A DNA stretch of 64,000 nucleotides. It comes from Ferrithrix thermotolerans DSM 19514 (GTDB lineage: Bacteria; Actinomycetota; Acidimicrobiia; Acidimicrobiales; CAIXPF01). The notes beneath the pieces were generated by a model. It was not told where the DNA came from and made no database searches. It saw only the letters and a program-made list of their open reading frames with translations. Each line of letters opens with the position of its first letter. Position 1 is the stretch's first letter. Of this stretch, positions 1 through 9,195 are shown piece by piece. Both the position numbers and the translations under genes were made by a program. The stretch is from positions 61,607-125,606 of the forward strand of contig CAMDQT010000007.1 of assembly GCA_945906305.1 (NCBI GenBank). Reading direction: 5' to 3'.

Positions 1-404
1 ACGAGGTGGGCCCCGCTTTGAGCTGCTCGGATGCTGCAAGCGTTCTGGGCATCGTCATAGATCGCCCCGCTGACCACCACGGTGGCCCCGAAGCCAGCGA
101 TGCGCTCCCGCTTGAGCGTCGGACATACCTCGGGTACGAACACCTCCGCCGTCAGACCAAGCTTGTGGGCCACATAAGCCACGGCCTGACCATGGTTTCC
201 CCCCGACGCGGCGATAATGCCAGCGGCGGGCAATCCGACCCGGCTGAGGACGTCGTTGAAGGCGCCACGAGGTTTGAAGCTGCCGGTGTGTTGGGTCAGT
301 TCGAGCTTGAGCACCGTGGTCCCGTCGAGGGCCACGGTCGGGGTGCGGCGGACGTGAGCGGCGATTCGCCGGGCCGCGTCGGCCACGTCATGGCGGGCGA
401 TCAT
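1..404 (-). CDS. Threonine/serine dehydratase-like PLP enzyme (C-terminus outside window)
   Basis: The visible 134 codons are the N-terminal part of a fold-type II PLP enzyme of the threonine ammonia-lyase / serine racemase family. The PLP lysine motif GSFKPRGA (K44) and the phosphate-binding SGGNHGQ loop (residues 67-73) are both present and intact. The family deaminates L-Thr/L-Ser to 2-oxo acids in the cytosol. The start is the ATG at 404; no stop is reached because the gene runs off the left edge. It lies 53 bp downstream of ribH in the same direction, so it could be read through from the riboflavin transcript, but no functional link is evident. Whether it is biosynthetic (IlvA with a regulatory domain) or catabolic cannot be decided without the C-terminus. 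Confidence 0.85.
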   Translation of the reverse strand, partial: MIARHDVADAARRIAAHVRRTPTVALDGTTVLKLELTQHTGSFKPRGAFNDVLSRVGLPAAGIIAASGGNHGQAVAYVAHKLGLTAEVFVPEVCPTLKRERIAGFGATVVVSGAIYDDAQNACSIRAAQSGAHL

Positions 405-457
405 GGGCTTACTCTGTCAGAGCGTGGGCGGTGGTTGCCCGGGGGCGTGGCGATGGG

Positions 458-931
458 TCAGCCGGCCTCGATGACCGTGCGCAGGTCGGCCATCTCCAAC
501 GCGCAGGCGGCGGCCTCGGCCCCCTTGTTGCCCGCCTTGCTTCCAGCTCGCTCTATGGCCTGCTCGATCGTCTCGGTGGTGAGTACCCCGAAGATGGTGG
601 GCACACCGGTATCGAGGCCGATGCGGGCCAGCCCGGCGGCGCAGTGGCCGGAGACCAACTCGTAATGGCTGGTGGCGCCTCGAATTACCGCACCGAGGGC
701 GATCACCGCGTCATACCGGCCAGTACGGGCTAGCTGGTTGCATGCGGTGGGTAACTCGAAGCTGCCGGGGACCCAGACCACGGTGACATCGGTGTCCGCA
801 ACGCCGCAACGTCGCAGCGTGTCGAGCGCGCCGCTGAGGAGTCGTTCGGTGATGAACTCGTTCCAGCGGGCAGCGGCAATGGCAATGCGGCGGCCTTCGC
901 CCCGCAACCGGCCTTCGAGCACCTTCACCAT
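458..931 (-). CDS. ribH: 6,7-dimethyl-8-ribityllumazine synthase
   Basis: This 157-residue protein condenses 5-amino-6-ribitylaminouracil with 3,4-dihydroxy-2-butanone 4-phosphate, the penultimate step of riboflavin synthesis. The substrate-binding PGSFELP (55-61) and the GAVIRGATSHYE segment with the catalytic histidine (H89) are intact, and the length matches the family. The ATG at 931 lies 2 nt after the ribBA stop, so the two genes are co-transcribed and probably translationally coupled under the upstream FMN riboswitch. The reading frame stays open far upstream of this ATG, but those residues lie inside ribBA in another frame and look non-coding. Confidence 0.95.
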   Translation of the reverse strand: MVKVLEGRLRGEGRRIAIAAARWNEFITERLLSGALDTLRRCGVADTDVTVVWVPGSFELPTACNQLARTGRYDAVIALGAVIRGATSHYELVSGHCAAGLARIGLDTGVPTIFGVLTTETIEQAIERAGSKAGNKGAEAAACALEMADLRTVIEAG

Positions 932-933
932 GA

Positions 934-2202
934 TCAGTTCTCCCCTGCGTTGGCGGCCGGATGGGCCGTACCTTGAACCGTCGAATCGTTGGGACCGAGT
1001 AGCGGGACGCGATCGGTGATGACGAGATCGAAGCCTTCGAGTCCGCCATACTGGGCGGGATTGTCGGTCAGCAGCCGTAATTGGCGGATGCCGAGCCCAC
1101 CTAAGATCTGCGCCCCGACGCCGTAGCCGGCCCGGTTGGCAGCGGGCAGTCCGGAGCCGGGTCCATGGCCATTGCCGACCGCAGCGAGGGCTGGGTGGGC
1201 ATTGAGAATCTCGAGGGCGGGGCTCAGACCACCGGCGCGGGCCTCCGGTCCCCGCAAGTACACCACCACGCCGCGACCCTCCGCAGCAATGGCCTGCAGG
1301 GCGGCATCGAGGTTTGCGCCGCAGCGACAGGACTGGGCTCCGAACAGATCTCCCAGCACACACTCGGTGTGTACCCGGACCAACGGTGGCGGTCCCTCCG
1401 CCGAGTCGAGCTCGCCGAGGGTCAGCGCTAGGTGATCGCCGCCATGGTGGGTCACGGTGTAGCTGGTAGCAGTAAAGCTGCCCCACCGGGTGGGGATGAC
1501 CGCCGACGCCACCGGCTCGACCAGCCGTTCGGTACGGCGCCGATGGCGGATGAGATCGGCGATGGTGATCATCAGCAGGCCGTGTCGCTGGGAGAAGGCC
1601 ATCAACTCCTCAAAGCGCGCCATGGTGCCGTCGTCGTTGACGATCTCGCTCAGCACCCCCACTTCGGTCAGCCCGGCCAGGCGGCATAGGTCGACCCCGG
1701 CCTCGGTGTGGCCCTGGCGGATGAGCACCCCGCCTGGCTTGGCTCGGAGCGGAAAGATGTGACCGGGCCGGGCGAGGTCGGTGGGTCGAGCCTTCGGGTC
1801 GCACAACAGCCGCAGGGTGACTGCCCGGTCCGCGGCGGAGATGCCCGTGCTTACGCCGACGGCGGCATCCACGGTGTCGGTGAACGCGGTGTGGTGGGAC
1901 TCGGTGTTGCGTTCCACCATGAGCGGCAGGTCAAGTCGCTCGCAGATCTCCGGAGGCAGGGGGGCGCAGATCACCCCGGAGGTGTAGCGGATGAAGAAGG
2001 CCAGCTTCTCGGCGGTGGCGAACTCGGCCGCCATGATGAGGTCGCCTTCGTTCTCGCGGTCCTCGTCGTCCACGACCACCAAGATCTCGCCCCGGGCGAA
2101 CGCGGCGAGCGCGGTGGGAATGTCAGCAAGGCCCTCATCGCGGTCGCGGGACCAAATCGAGCGGGTGTCGTTCGTTCTCAGCGCTTCCGAGTTCACCGTC
2201 AT
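934..2202 (-). CDS. ribBA: Bifunctional RibBA-type protein: DHBP synthase with degenerate GTP cyclohydrolase II domain
   Basis: 422 residues. The N-terminal half (about 22-225) is a canonical 3,4-dihydroxy-2-butanone 4-phosphate synthase: DDEDRENEGDL at 45-55, RPGHIFPL at 145-152 and GHTEAGVDL at 164-172 are all kept. The C-terminal half (about 235-410) is recognisably GTP cyclohydrolase II and keeps the zinc cysteines (C281, C292, C294). However, the highly conserved LRQEGRGIGL loop is replaced by LRGPEARAGGL (316-326), the following helix is unrelated to the usual sequence, and the RDYGIGAQ segment reads RAGYGVGAQ. GTP cyclohydrolase activity is therefore doubtful. The ATG at 2202 is chosen because AGGAGG lies 4 nt upstream. 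An FMN riboswitch sits in the leader. The ribH ATG begins 2 nt after the stop. Confidence 0.92.
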   Translation of the reverse strand: MTVNSEALRTNDTRSIWSRDRDEGLADIPTALAAFARGEILVVVDDEDRENEGDLIMAAEFATAEKLAFFIRYTSGVICAPLPPEICERLDLPLMVERNTESHHTAFTDTVDAAVGVSTGISAADRAVTLRLLCDPKARPTDLARPGHIFPLRAKPGGVLIRQGHTEAGVDLCRLAGLTEVGVLSEIVNDDGTMARFEELMAFSQRHGLLMITIADLIRHRRRTERLVEPVASAVIPTRWGSFTATSYTVTHHGGDHLALTLGELDSAEGPPPLVRVHTECVLGDLFGAQSCRCGANLDAALQAIAAEGRGVVVYLRGPEARAGGLSPALEILNAHPALAAVGNGHGPGSGLPAANRAGYGVGAQILGGLGIRQLRLLTDNPAQYGGLEGFDLVITDRVPLLGPNDSTVQGTAHPAANAGEN

Positions 2203-2330
2203 CGTCCTCCTGTCCCACCCCGGGTTGGGGTTCGCGAGATGCGAGAAGGGTGACGGAGCGGTGAAAGGGCCACGACACGCACGACGTGCCCGCGCATGCG
2301 GTAGCAGCCCTGACGTGGCGCCGCACTCCC

Positions 2331-2452
2331 GCTGCTCCCATCCGGACTGTAACCGTCGGCCCCGGAATTCCACCGGATCGGCCCCATCGTCCTAGGACGA
2401 TGGGGTTCGCGGGCTATAACCGCCGGTCGGGACTTGCACCCAACCCCGCAGC
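2331..2452 (-). promoter_or_regulatory. FMN riboswitch (RFN element)
   Basis: Read on the minus strand, this leader contains the RFN consensus blocks in order: GGGTGCAAGTCCCGACCGGCGG, split as a P2 arm, then TTATAGCCCGCGA, a CCCCATCGTCC/GGACGATGGGG variable hairpin, the GGTGGAATTCC block, GCCGACGGTTACAGTCCGGATG and GGGAGCAGC. The closing P1 stem pairs GCTGC (2452-2448) with GCAGC (2335-2331). It lies about 130 nt before the ribBA start. A small ACCCC/GGGGT hairpin (about 2216-2230) sits directly before the Shine-Dalgarno, which would suit translational control, but I cannot prove the switching fold. Confidence 0.95.
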
Positions 2453-2479
2453 GCGTGACGCGTATTCAATTGTGGCGCC

Positions 2480-2509
2480 AGTTATGCAGGTCCGATGGGC
2501 TGGTGTCAA
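2480..2509 (-). promoter_or_regulatory. Promoter of the FMN riboswitch-ribBA-ribH transcript
   Basis: On the minus strand a consensus -35 TTGACA (2509-2504) is followed after 18 bp by ATAACT (2485-2480). Predicted initiation near 2473 leaves a roughly 20-nt tail before the aptamer. The -35 overlaps the last codons of the upstream PPOX gene. Confidence 0.6.
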
Positions 2510-2919
2510 GAGCCCTTGGTCCACACCCCAACGATGCGCTGCACCTCGATCTCAATGGTCACCCTGTCGGCTCGATCGCGCGGCGTTCGGTAACGGCTGG
2601 CGTAGCGATGGGTGGCCTCGGCGTTGGCGGCGTCGTCTGAGCGCAACACGGCAGTGCCCTCGAGGGTGACCCAGCGCCCGGCGTCCACTTGGCACAGCAC
2701 GGCCAGACCTCCTGGGGTGGCAGCCACGTTGCGGGCCTTGCGTGAGGAGGCGAAGGTGATGACCCGGGCCAGTCGCCGGCCGGGCTCGTAGGTGAACCCC
2801 ACCGGAACCACGTGCAGGCGACCATCGGGCCGCACCGTGCTCAGCGTGGCCAGGTGGCGTTCGGTGAGAAAGGCCAGCAGCTCCGGACCGGGGTCGGTGG
2901 GGTCGGCGTCGATGCTCAC
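2506..2919 (-). CDS. PPOX-class flavin/F420-binding split-barrel protein (Rv1155-like)
   Basis: A 137-residue single-domain protein of the pyridoxamine 5'-phosphate oxidase-like split beta-barrel superfamily. The N-terminal LLAFLTERHLATLSTVRPDGRLH and VPVGF strand pattern, the basic TFASSRKARNV segment (cofactor phosphate contact in the family) and the C-terminal EVQRIVGVWTKG strand are typical of actinobacterial F420- or FMN-dependent reductases. The exact cofactor and substrate cannot be read from sequence. The GTG at 2919 gives the family's usual N-terminus; the longer open frame upstream overlaps the divergent cyclase gene. It lies upstream of, and in the same direction as, ribBA, whose promoter is inside its 3' end. 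Confidence 0.8.
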   Translation of the reverse strand: MSIDADPTDPGPELLAFLTERHLATLSTVRPDGRLHVVPVGFTYEPGRRLARVITFASSRKARNVAATPGGLAVLCQVDAGRWVTLEGTAVLRSDDAANAEATHRYASRYRTPRDRADRVTIEIEVQRIVGVWTKGS

Positions 2920-3096
2920 GCGTCGAGCGTAGGGGGTGCCGGCCGAGTGGCGGCAGTCACGGTGGGACCGATCCGACCGAGGGCCACGGTTGGTCGCGGT
3001 GTACCCGGGCGCAGCACACGGTGGACAGATAACTTTCATGTAGTTCCACCCAAGAGTTTGCGGGATGATCTGTCGGCAGAGCCGTATGCTTGGGCT

Positions 3097-6000
3097 ATGT
3101 CCTGTCCGCAATGTGGCGTGCCTACTCCCTCCGGGAGTCGCTTCTGCGCCTCGTGCGGACACGGTCTGACCGGACCCGGCGATGAACGCCGGGTCGTCAC
3201 GGTGCTCTTCGGCGATCTGGTGGGTTTCACCGCTCTGGCCGAAACCATGGACCCCGAGGCGGTGAAGGAACTCGTCGACCGGGGCTTTCAGCGGTTGGTG
3301 CAGGACATCACCGGGTTCGGTGGCCGGGTGGACAAGATTGTCGGTGACGCCATCGTGGCGCTGTTCGGTGCGCCAATCGCGAACGAGGATGACGCCGAGC
3401 GGGCGGTGCGGGCGGCCCTGGCGATGCAACAGACCATGCAGGATTATGTGGCGGAGGTCGGTGCCGACATCGAGATGCGCATCGGCGTCAACACCGGGGA
3501 GGTGTTGACCGGTGCCATGCGAGCCGGCGGGGAGTACACCGCCATGGGTGATGTCGTGAACAGCGCCAACCGGTTGCAGACCGCCGCCCCCCCCGGTCAG
3601 ATCTACGTGGGTCCGCTGACCTACGAGGCGACCACGGAGGTCATTGCCTACGATCATGTCGGACTGGTGCAGGCCAGGGGCCGCGATGAGCCGATCGACG
3701 CGTTTCGGGCCGTGGACGTGCTGGTGCTACCCGGCCGCCGGCCCCGTTTGCGTCAGACCGCGCTCATCGGACGTGATTCGGAGTTGGCGTTGCTGCGCTC
3801 GGCGATCGGCCTGGCTTTCAGCCAACGGCGCACGCTGCTGGTGATGGTGCTCGGCGATGCGGGTGTGGGTAAGACCCGTTTGGCCGATGATGTCGCGACG
3901 TGGGTGCAGCGCGAACAAGGCGCCCACATGTTGGAGAGCCACTGTGTGCCCTACGGCGAGGCCAACATTTGGTACCCGATCGGCTCGGCCTTGCGGCTGC
4001 TGTTCGACATCGGTACTCGAACCTCTGCCGCGGATGCCCGCGAAGCGACCGTCAAGGCGGTGGCCGAACTGTTGGGCATCGATGCCGAATCCACTGCGGT
4101 CAGCCACCTTTGTTCCAACCTGCTGCATCTCATGGGGTTCGCGTCGAGCCGTCCAGTCGACCCCCAACGAGCCCGGGAGGAAGCCAGTCGTTCGCTGCTG
4201 CAAGTGCTCGAGGCGGCCACCGCCCAGCGGCCGGTGTACTTCCGCCTCGCCGACCTGCATTGGGCCGATGACCTGGTGCTCGACGTTCTCGACGAAGTCA
4301 TTGACGGGTTGGGGCGCAGCCCCTTTGTGCTGGTGGCTACGGCCCGACATCTCATCGATGATCGCTGGAAGCCGCGCATCGGGCGGCACAACCACCTCAT
4401 CGTCAACCTTGACCCCCTCGACGCCGTTTCGGCCAGTGCGCTGCTCGACCAGTTGCTCGATGGCGAGATTGATGAGGACACCCGGCACGTGCTGTTGGCG
4501 CGCTCGGGTGGCAACCCGTTCTTCCTCGAAGAGTTGGTTGCCCTGCTCGAACGCCAAGACAGTGGCGAGCTGACTGCCCTGGGCGAAATGGCATCCCTGC
4601 GTTCTCCCGTGGTTCCGGCGCCAACCGATGAGCTACCGGAGACGCTTCGCGGCCTCATCGCGGCCCGCCTAGACCGGCTGGAACCAGATGAACGGGCGGT
4701 GTTGGACAACGCCGCGGTGCTGGGGCGCAGCGGCACCCTGTTCGACTTGGAGAAGATGTTCGACTCGTCGGCGCATGCACCGGACTGGCGAGCGGCGTTC
4801 GATGTCGTGGTTGACAAAGAGCTACTTAACCTCAGCCGCGATCGCTGGTCGTTTCGTTCCGACGTGTTGCGCGAGGTCGCCTACAGCATGTTGACCAAAT
4901 CGGACCGGGCCGGGCGCCACGCCGAAATCGCCCGATGGATGGAGTCCGACCTCGATGAGCTCGAACCCGATGTTGGCATTATCGACCGGATCGCTCACCA
5001 CTACGCCCGGGCCGCGTCGTTATCCAATGAGCTGAGCTTCGGCGCGGCGCCGACGGACGGGCTGACGGCCAAGGCGCTGAGCTGGTTGGACGAGGCCGGT
5101 CGCCGGGCGATGAGCGGCGAGGGGTATTTGCTGGCGGCCCGCTTGTACTCCCAAGGGCTTGATCTCACCGGTCGGGAGCCCTCGAAACAGCGGCTGGAGT
5201 TCCTGTTGGGTCGGGGCCAGGCCCGATTCGGCCTGTTGGAACTCGCCGGTGCGCGGGCCGATATCGATGAGGCGATTCGGGTGGCTGATGCCCTCGACGA
5301 TCGGGTCGGTCGGACCCGAGCCTGCCTGGTGGTCGGCGAGATCCTGCGCCGTGAAGGCGATGTCGAGGGTGCGGTGCGCGTCTTGCAGGACGCCCTGAAC
5401 GACTTCCGTGAGCTCGGTGAGCGGCGAGGTGAGGCCGAGGCCTTGCGGCTCATCGGCATCGCCCGTCAGTATCAGCGGGTTTTCCCCCAGGCGGAAGACT
5501 CGACGTCGGCGGCGCTGGCCATCTTCCGTGAGCTCGACGATCGCCGAGGCCAGGCCTGGGCCTTGCAGAACCTGGCGTGGATTTCCTATTTGTCGGGCCG
5601 TGTGGCCGAAGCCGAGGTCCGCATCGATGCGTCGGCGAGCGCCTTCATCGACCTCGGCGACACGGGTGGTCTGAGCTGGGCCAACGCCTTGCTGGCCTTC
5701 ACCCGGTTCCATCAGGGCCGCTTGATCGAGGCCGAAGGGCTGGCGGAGGAGATCTTGCCCGATGCTCGGGTCCGGGGCGACCGCTTCGGTGAGGGCATGA
5801 TGTTGTTGCTCACCTCGTTGGTGCGGTTGTGGTCGGGTCGGACCCTTCTAGCGGTGGAACGCGCCGAAGCGGCCCGCAACCACTTCCTCCGGGTCGGCGA
5901 TCCAGTGGGCCAACTGCAGGCCCAGGCGGCGCTGAGCCGCAGCCTGATTGCGTCAGGGGCCGTCAACGAGGGCTTCGACGGGTTGGCCGAGGTGTTCGCT

Positions 6001-6663
6001 ACCTTGTCCCGAACCAGCCCGACCCGTGGTGGTGCGCTGGCCGCCATCGTGTGGACCGCCGCGGCCTTGCACATTGGGGACTTGGAGCGCTCGGGCCTTC
6101 ACGTGGCCGAGATGGACCAGGCCGATGACCTCGGCCAGCCGTCGGGATGGGATCGTGCCAGTGCGCTCGGCTTGTATCACCTGCAGTGCGGCGCAGTCGA
6201 CGAAGCCCGTCGTGTGCTCTCCGATGCTGTGTCCGCCAGCCACGGCGACGTGTCCTGCGGTGTGATCGTCACGTTGGCGTTGGCTGATGTCGTGGCGGGT
6301 GACACGGTGGCTGCGCTCGCCGGAGCCGACCGGGCCCACGAGTCGACGCGTTCGACTTACCTCGATATGGCGTATTCGTACATGGCGGCCGGGTTGTCCC
6401 ATGCCATTCGGGGCGATTTCTCCGAGGTCATCGCGGCGTTCGCAGCTGGCCGGCAGGAGGTGGACCTCACCGGAGACGCCGTAGCCCAAGCAGTGGTCCG
6501 AATGGCCGAGGGCTACGCGCTGACGGCGGTTGGCGCCACCTCGGCCCGTTCGGTGGCCCGTGAGGCGGAACGTCGCTGGCTCGACTTGGGAATAGACCCG
6601 CTCGGTTGGGCGGCACTGTTCTCCGCTGCTGTCGGCTGGCGGGCTGCGCCCACCGGCCGTTGA
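3097..6663 (+). CDS. Zinc-ribbon / class III adenylate cyclase / AAA ATPase / TPR regulator
   Basis: A 1188-residue multidomain signalling protein. A double-CxxC zinc ribbon (C3, C6, C17, C20) is followed by a class III cyclase domain (about 32-190) with the first metal Asp in FGDLVGFT (D40), the DKIVGDAIVALFG block carrying the adenine-selecting Lys and second metal Asp, and GDVVNSANRLQ with the transition-state Asn/Arg. These residues predict active cAMP synthesis. A STAND/AAA-like ATPase follows, with Walker A GDAGVGKT (about 254-261) and a Walker B-like LADLHWADD; the last ~550 residues are TPR-type helical repeats. Many actinobacterial cyclases and ATP-dependent regulators share this order. 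ATG 3097 is preceded by TATGCT with a 6-nt gap, a leaderless-type start. It is divergent from the PPOX gene. Confidence 0.9.
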   Translation: MSCPQCGVPTPSGSRFCASCGHGLTGPGDERRVVTVLFGDLVGFTALAETMDPEAVKELVDRGFQRLVQDITGFGGRVDKIVGDAIVALFGAPIANEDDAERAVRAALAMQQTMQDYVAEVGADIEMRIGVNTGEVLTGAMRAGGEYTAMGDVVNSANRLQTAAPPGQIYVGPLTYEATTEVIAYDHVGLVQARGRDEPIDAFRAVDVLVLPGRRPRLRQTALIGRDSELALLRSAIGLAFSQRRTLLVMVLGDAGVGKTRLADDVATWVQREQGAHMLESHCVPYGEANIWYPIGSALRLLFDIGTRTSAADAREATVKAVAELLGIDAESTAVSHLCSNLLHLMGFASSRPVDPQRAREEASRSLLQVLEAATAQRPVYFRLADLHWADDLVLDVLDEVIDGLGRSPFVLVATARHLIDDRWKPRIGRHNHLIVNLDPLDAVSASALLDQLLDGEIDEDTRHVLLARSGGNPFFLEELVALLERQDSGELTALGEMASLRSPVVPAPTDELPETLRGLIAARLDRLEPDERAVLDNAAVLGRSGTLFDLEKMFDSSAHAPDWRAAFDVVVDKELLNLSRDRWSFRSDVLREVAYSMLTKSDRAGRHAEIARWMESDLDELEPDVGIIDRIAHHYARAASLSNELSFGAAPTDGLTAKALSWLDEAGRRAMSGEGYLLAARLYSQGLDLTGREPSKQRLEFLLGRGQARFGLLELAGARADIDEAIRVADALDDRVGRTRACLVVGEILRREGDVEGAVRVLQDALNDFRELGERRGEAEALRLIGIARQYQRVFPQAEDSTSAALAIFRELDDRRGQAWALQNLAWISYLSGRVAEAEVRIDASASAFIDLGDTGGLSWANALLAFTRFHQGRLIEAEGLAEEILPDARVRGDRFGEGMMLLLTSLVRLWSGRTLLAVERAEAARNHFLRVGDPVGQLQAQAALSRSLIASGAVNEGFDGLAEVFATLSRTSPTRGGALAAIVWTAAALHIGDLERSGLHVAEMDQADDLGQPSGWDRASALGLYHLQCGAVDEARRVLSDAVSASHGDVSCGVIVTLALADVVAGDTVAALAGADRAHESTRSTYLDMAYSYMAAGLSHAIRGDFSEVIAAFAAGRQEVDLTGDAVAQAVVRMAEGYALTAVGATSARSVAREAERRWLDLGIDPLGWAALFSAAVGWRAAPTGR

Positions 6664-6693
6664 CAGACCGCGGGGCCGACGTCGCGGGGAGGG

Positions 6694-8982
6694 TCAGTCC
6701 GCGACGACGGGTGCCGGGTGCGGCGCGCCCTCGACGTTGAGACGGGGTAATACCCGGTCCAGCCATGCGGGTAGCCACCAGTTGCCCTTGCCCAGTAGCT
6801 CCATGGTGGCGGGCACGAGGAGCATGCGCACCACGGTGGCGTCGAGGAACACCGCAGTGGCCAGGCCGACACCGAACAGCTTGATGGGCCGGTTCGGTTC
6901 GAGGATGAAGCTGCCGAACACGAAAACCATGATCGCGGCCGCGGCGGAAATGACCCGGGCGGTGCTAGCCAGGCCGTCGGCGACGGCCGAGGTGTTGTCC
7001 CCGGTGCGGTCGAACTCCTCGCGCATGCGTGACAGCAGGAATACCTCGTAGTCCATGGACAACCCGAACACGATGGCGAACATCATCATCGGCGCCCATG
7101 CCTCGATCGGTCCGCCCTCACCGATGCCCACAATGTCTTTGGCCCAGCCCCATTGGAACACCGCCACCACCACGCCGTAGGAGGCGCCGATGGACAGCAG
7201 GTTCATGATGACTGCCTTGAGAGGTACCAGCAGTGAGCGGAACACCACCAGCAGCAGCAGGAAGGACATGGCCAGGACCGCGCCGAAGAAGATGGGCAGG
7301 CGGGCACCGATGTAGCTGGCGAAGTCGATGTTGGAGGCGACCACCCCGGTGAGCGGCAGGTCGACTCCCCTAGCCTCTTCAATGGGGCCGAGCACGTCGT
7401 CGCGGAGGTGGTGCACGAGCTTCTCGGTGGCTTCGTCCTGGGGCGAGGTGGTGGGGAAGATTTGCCACATCGTCAGCGGTGTGTCCGACGCAGCGATGGC
7501 GACGACCCCGGCCACGCCGGGGGTGGCACTGAGCGCAGAGCGGACCTCCTCGGCCACCGCGGCCTGAGCGCCGAGGTCGGCCACGACTAGCAGTGGGCCG
7601 TTGAACCCGGCCCCGAACCCCGACGCGAGCAGGTCGTAGGCTTTGCGGGTGGTGGTGTTTTCGGGGTAGTTGCCCTCATCGGAAAAGCCCAGACGAAGGG
7701 ACAACACCGGGATGGACAAGATCAACAAGATGCCCAACCCGAGCACGGCCATCGCCCACGGGCGGCGCTGCACCACCCGGCTCCAGCGGTAGCCGAAGGT
7801 GTGACGAATCGGCTTTGGTGCTCGCCGAGGAATCTCGCCGCGCAACGCCGGAATGGCGAAAGATGCCAGGACCGTGAGCACGGCCAAGCCGGCCGCTCCG
7901 AGGCCGAGCACCGGTACGTGGGCACCGAGACCGAACAGCGCGATGGCGAACAGCATGGCCGCGATCAAACCCCGATAGCGGGTGATCTCCACCCGGGCCC
8001 GGGCGAAGCCGAGCAATGCCGGTAGCAGCGTGATAGAGGCGAGCATGGTCATGGCCACGGTGATGGCTGCGCCGTAGGCCAGGCCACGGACGAAGGACAG
8101 ACCCATCAGCACCATGCCGAGCACCGAAATCACCACGGTGATGCCGGCGAAGATCACCGCCCGGCCGGCCGAGCCCATGGCGCCGACCACGGCTTGCTCG
8201 TAATCGAGGCCTTGATGTAGCCCCTCGCGGTAGCGGGTCACGATGAACAGGGCGTAGTCGATACCAACGCCGAGGCCAATCATGCCCGCCAGCAAGCCGG
8301 TGAAATCGGGCATGTCCACGAGGTGGCTGGCCAGGGTCAACAGTGCCGCGCCGGTGCCGACACCGAACAGGGCCACGCTGATGGGCAGACCCATGGCCAG
8401 TACCGAGCCGAAGGCGAGCAGCAGGATGATCACGGCGGAGCCGAGACCGAGAAGTTCCGATTCGGGCGGGGTGAACTCGGCGAACGCCTGGCCACCGAGC
8501 TCGACCTGCAGGCCGTCGATCTGCGGGATGAGCGTCTGGACCTTCTTGGTGATCGCGAGGAAGTCGGACTGCTGCGCCGCGGGGTCGAACTGCACCCGGG
8601 CGTAGGCGAGCTTCGCCGCGTCGGGGCCCTCCGCCGCCACCTGAACGGCGCCGTTGGGGCCGTAGGGACTCACTACCGCCTCGACCCGGTCGAGTCCTTC
8701 TATCTCGCGGAACAGCTCCGTCATGGCCTGGCGAACTTCGGCCTGGTCGTAGCCCGCGTCCGAGCGGAACACCACCGTGCCGTCGAAGCCCCCACCGCCG
8801 GCTCCGACGGACTGCAACAGGTCGAAGCCTCGTTGGCTTTCTGTGCCCGCCAAGCGAAATTCGGTGTGGTAGGCGCTACCGGCGACGGTGGAGAGACCCA
8901 ACAACCCGATCAGTAGTGCGACCCAGATGCCGACCACCAGCCGGCGGCGGGTGAAGCAGAAATGAGCGAGATGGTCGAGCAC
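6694..8982 (-). CDS. MMPL-family RND transporter
   Basis: A 762-residue inner-membrane proton-driven transporter of the MMPL/RND superfamily, which in actinobacteria exports lipids, glycolipids or drugs. The arrangement is one N-terminal TM, a periplasmic loop, a five-helix block, a second TM/loop and a second five-helix block. The two family signatures with proton-relay aspartates are visible: GVGIDYALFIVTRYRE in the first half and GLSMDYEVFLLSRMREE in the second. The GTG at 8982 (reading MLDHLAHFCFTRRR) matches the usual family N-terminus; about 39 more residues are open upstream but contain an atypical hydrophobic stretch. It converges on the cyclase gene. Substrate cannot be assigned. Confidence 0.9.
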   Translation of the reverse strand: MLDHLAHFCFTRRRLVVGIWVALLIGLLGLSTVAGSAYHTEFRLAGTESQRGFDLLQSVGAGGGGFDGTVVFRSDAGYDQAEVRQAMTELFREIEGLDRVEAVVSPYGPNGAVQVAAEGPDAAKLAYARVQFDPAAQQSDFLAITKKVQTLIPQIDGLQVELGGQAFAEFTPPESELLGLGSAVIILLLAFGSVLAMGLPISVALFGVGTGAALLTLASHLVDMPDFTGLLAGMIGLGVGIDYALFIVTRYREGLHQGLDYEQAVVGAMGSAGRAVIFAGITVVISVLGMVLMGLSFVRGLAYGAAITVAMTMLASITLLPALLGFARARVEITRYRGLIAAMLFAIALFGLGAHVPVLGLGAAGLAVLTVLASFAIPALRGEIPRRAPKPIRHTFGYRWSRVVQRRPWAMAVLGLGILLILSIPVLSLRLGFSDEGNYPENTTTRKAYDLLASGFGAGFNGPLLVVADLGAQAAVAEEVRSALSATPGVAGVVAIAASDTPLTMWQIFPTTSPQDEATEKLVHHLRDDVLGPIEEARGVDLPLTGVVASNIDFASYIGARLPIFFGAVLAMSFLLLLVVFRSLLVPLKAVIMNLLSIGASYGVVVAVFQWGWAKDIVGIGEGGPIEAWAPMMMFAIVFGLSMDYEVFLLSRMREEFDRTGDNTSAVADGLASTARVISAAAAIMVFVFGSFILEPNRPIKLFGVGLATAVFLDATVVRMLLVPATMELLGKGNWWLPAWLDRVLPRLNVEGAPHPAPVVAD

Positions 8983-9195
8983 GGAAAACCCCAGCAAACA
9001 GACAATGAGAACGGCGGTCCAGGCTAGGGCGAGCGCCCCTCGTGGCTGAGTCAGCGAGATGATTTCACCTTGGTGGCGAGCTCGGCCTGCTTTGAGCAAG
9101 GCGTTGCCCCTCGATGCGTGATACCCCTGTCACCCAATGGGGCGAGGCCCCGATACCCAACGTCAGAAGCGGCGAACTGCCTTACCGTAGGTGGG

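Noticed and set aside
8983..9099. N-terminal extension of the MMPL transporter
   Set aside because: The frame is open, but family members start at the position of GTG 8982, and the extension has no ribosome site or -10 spacing.
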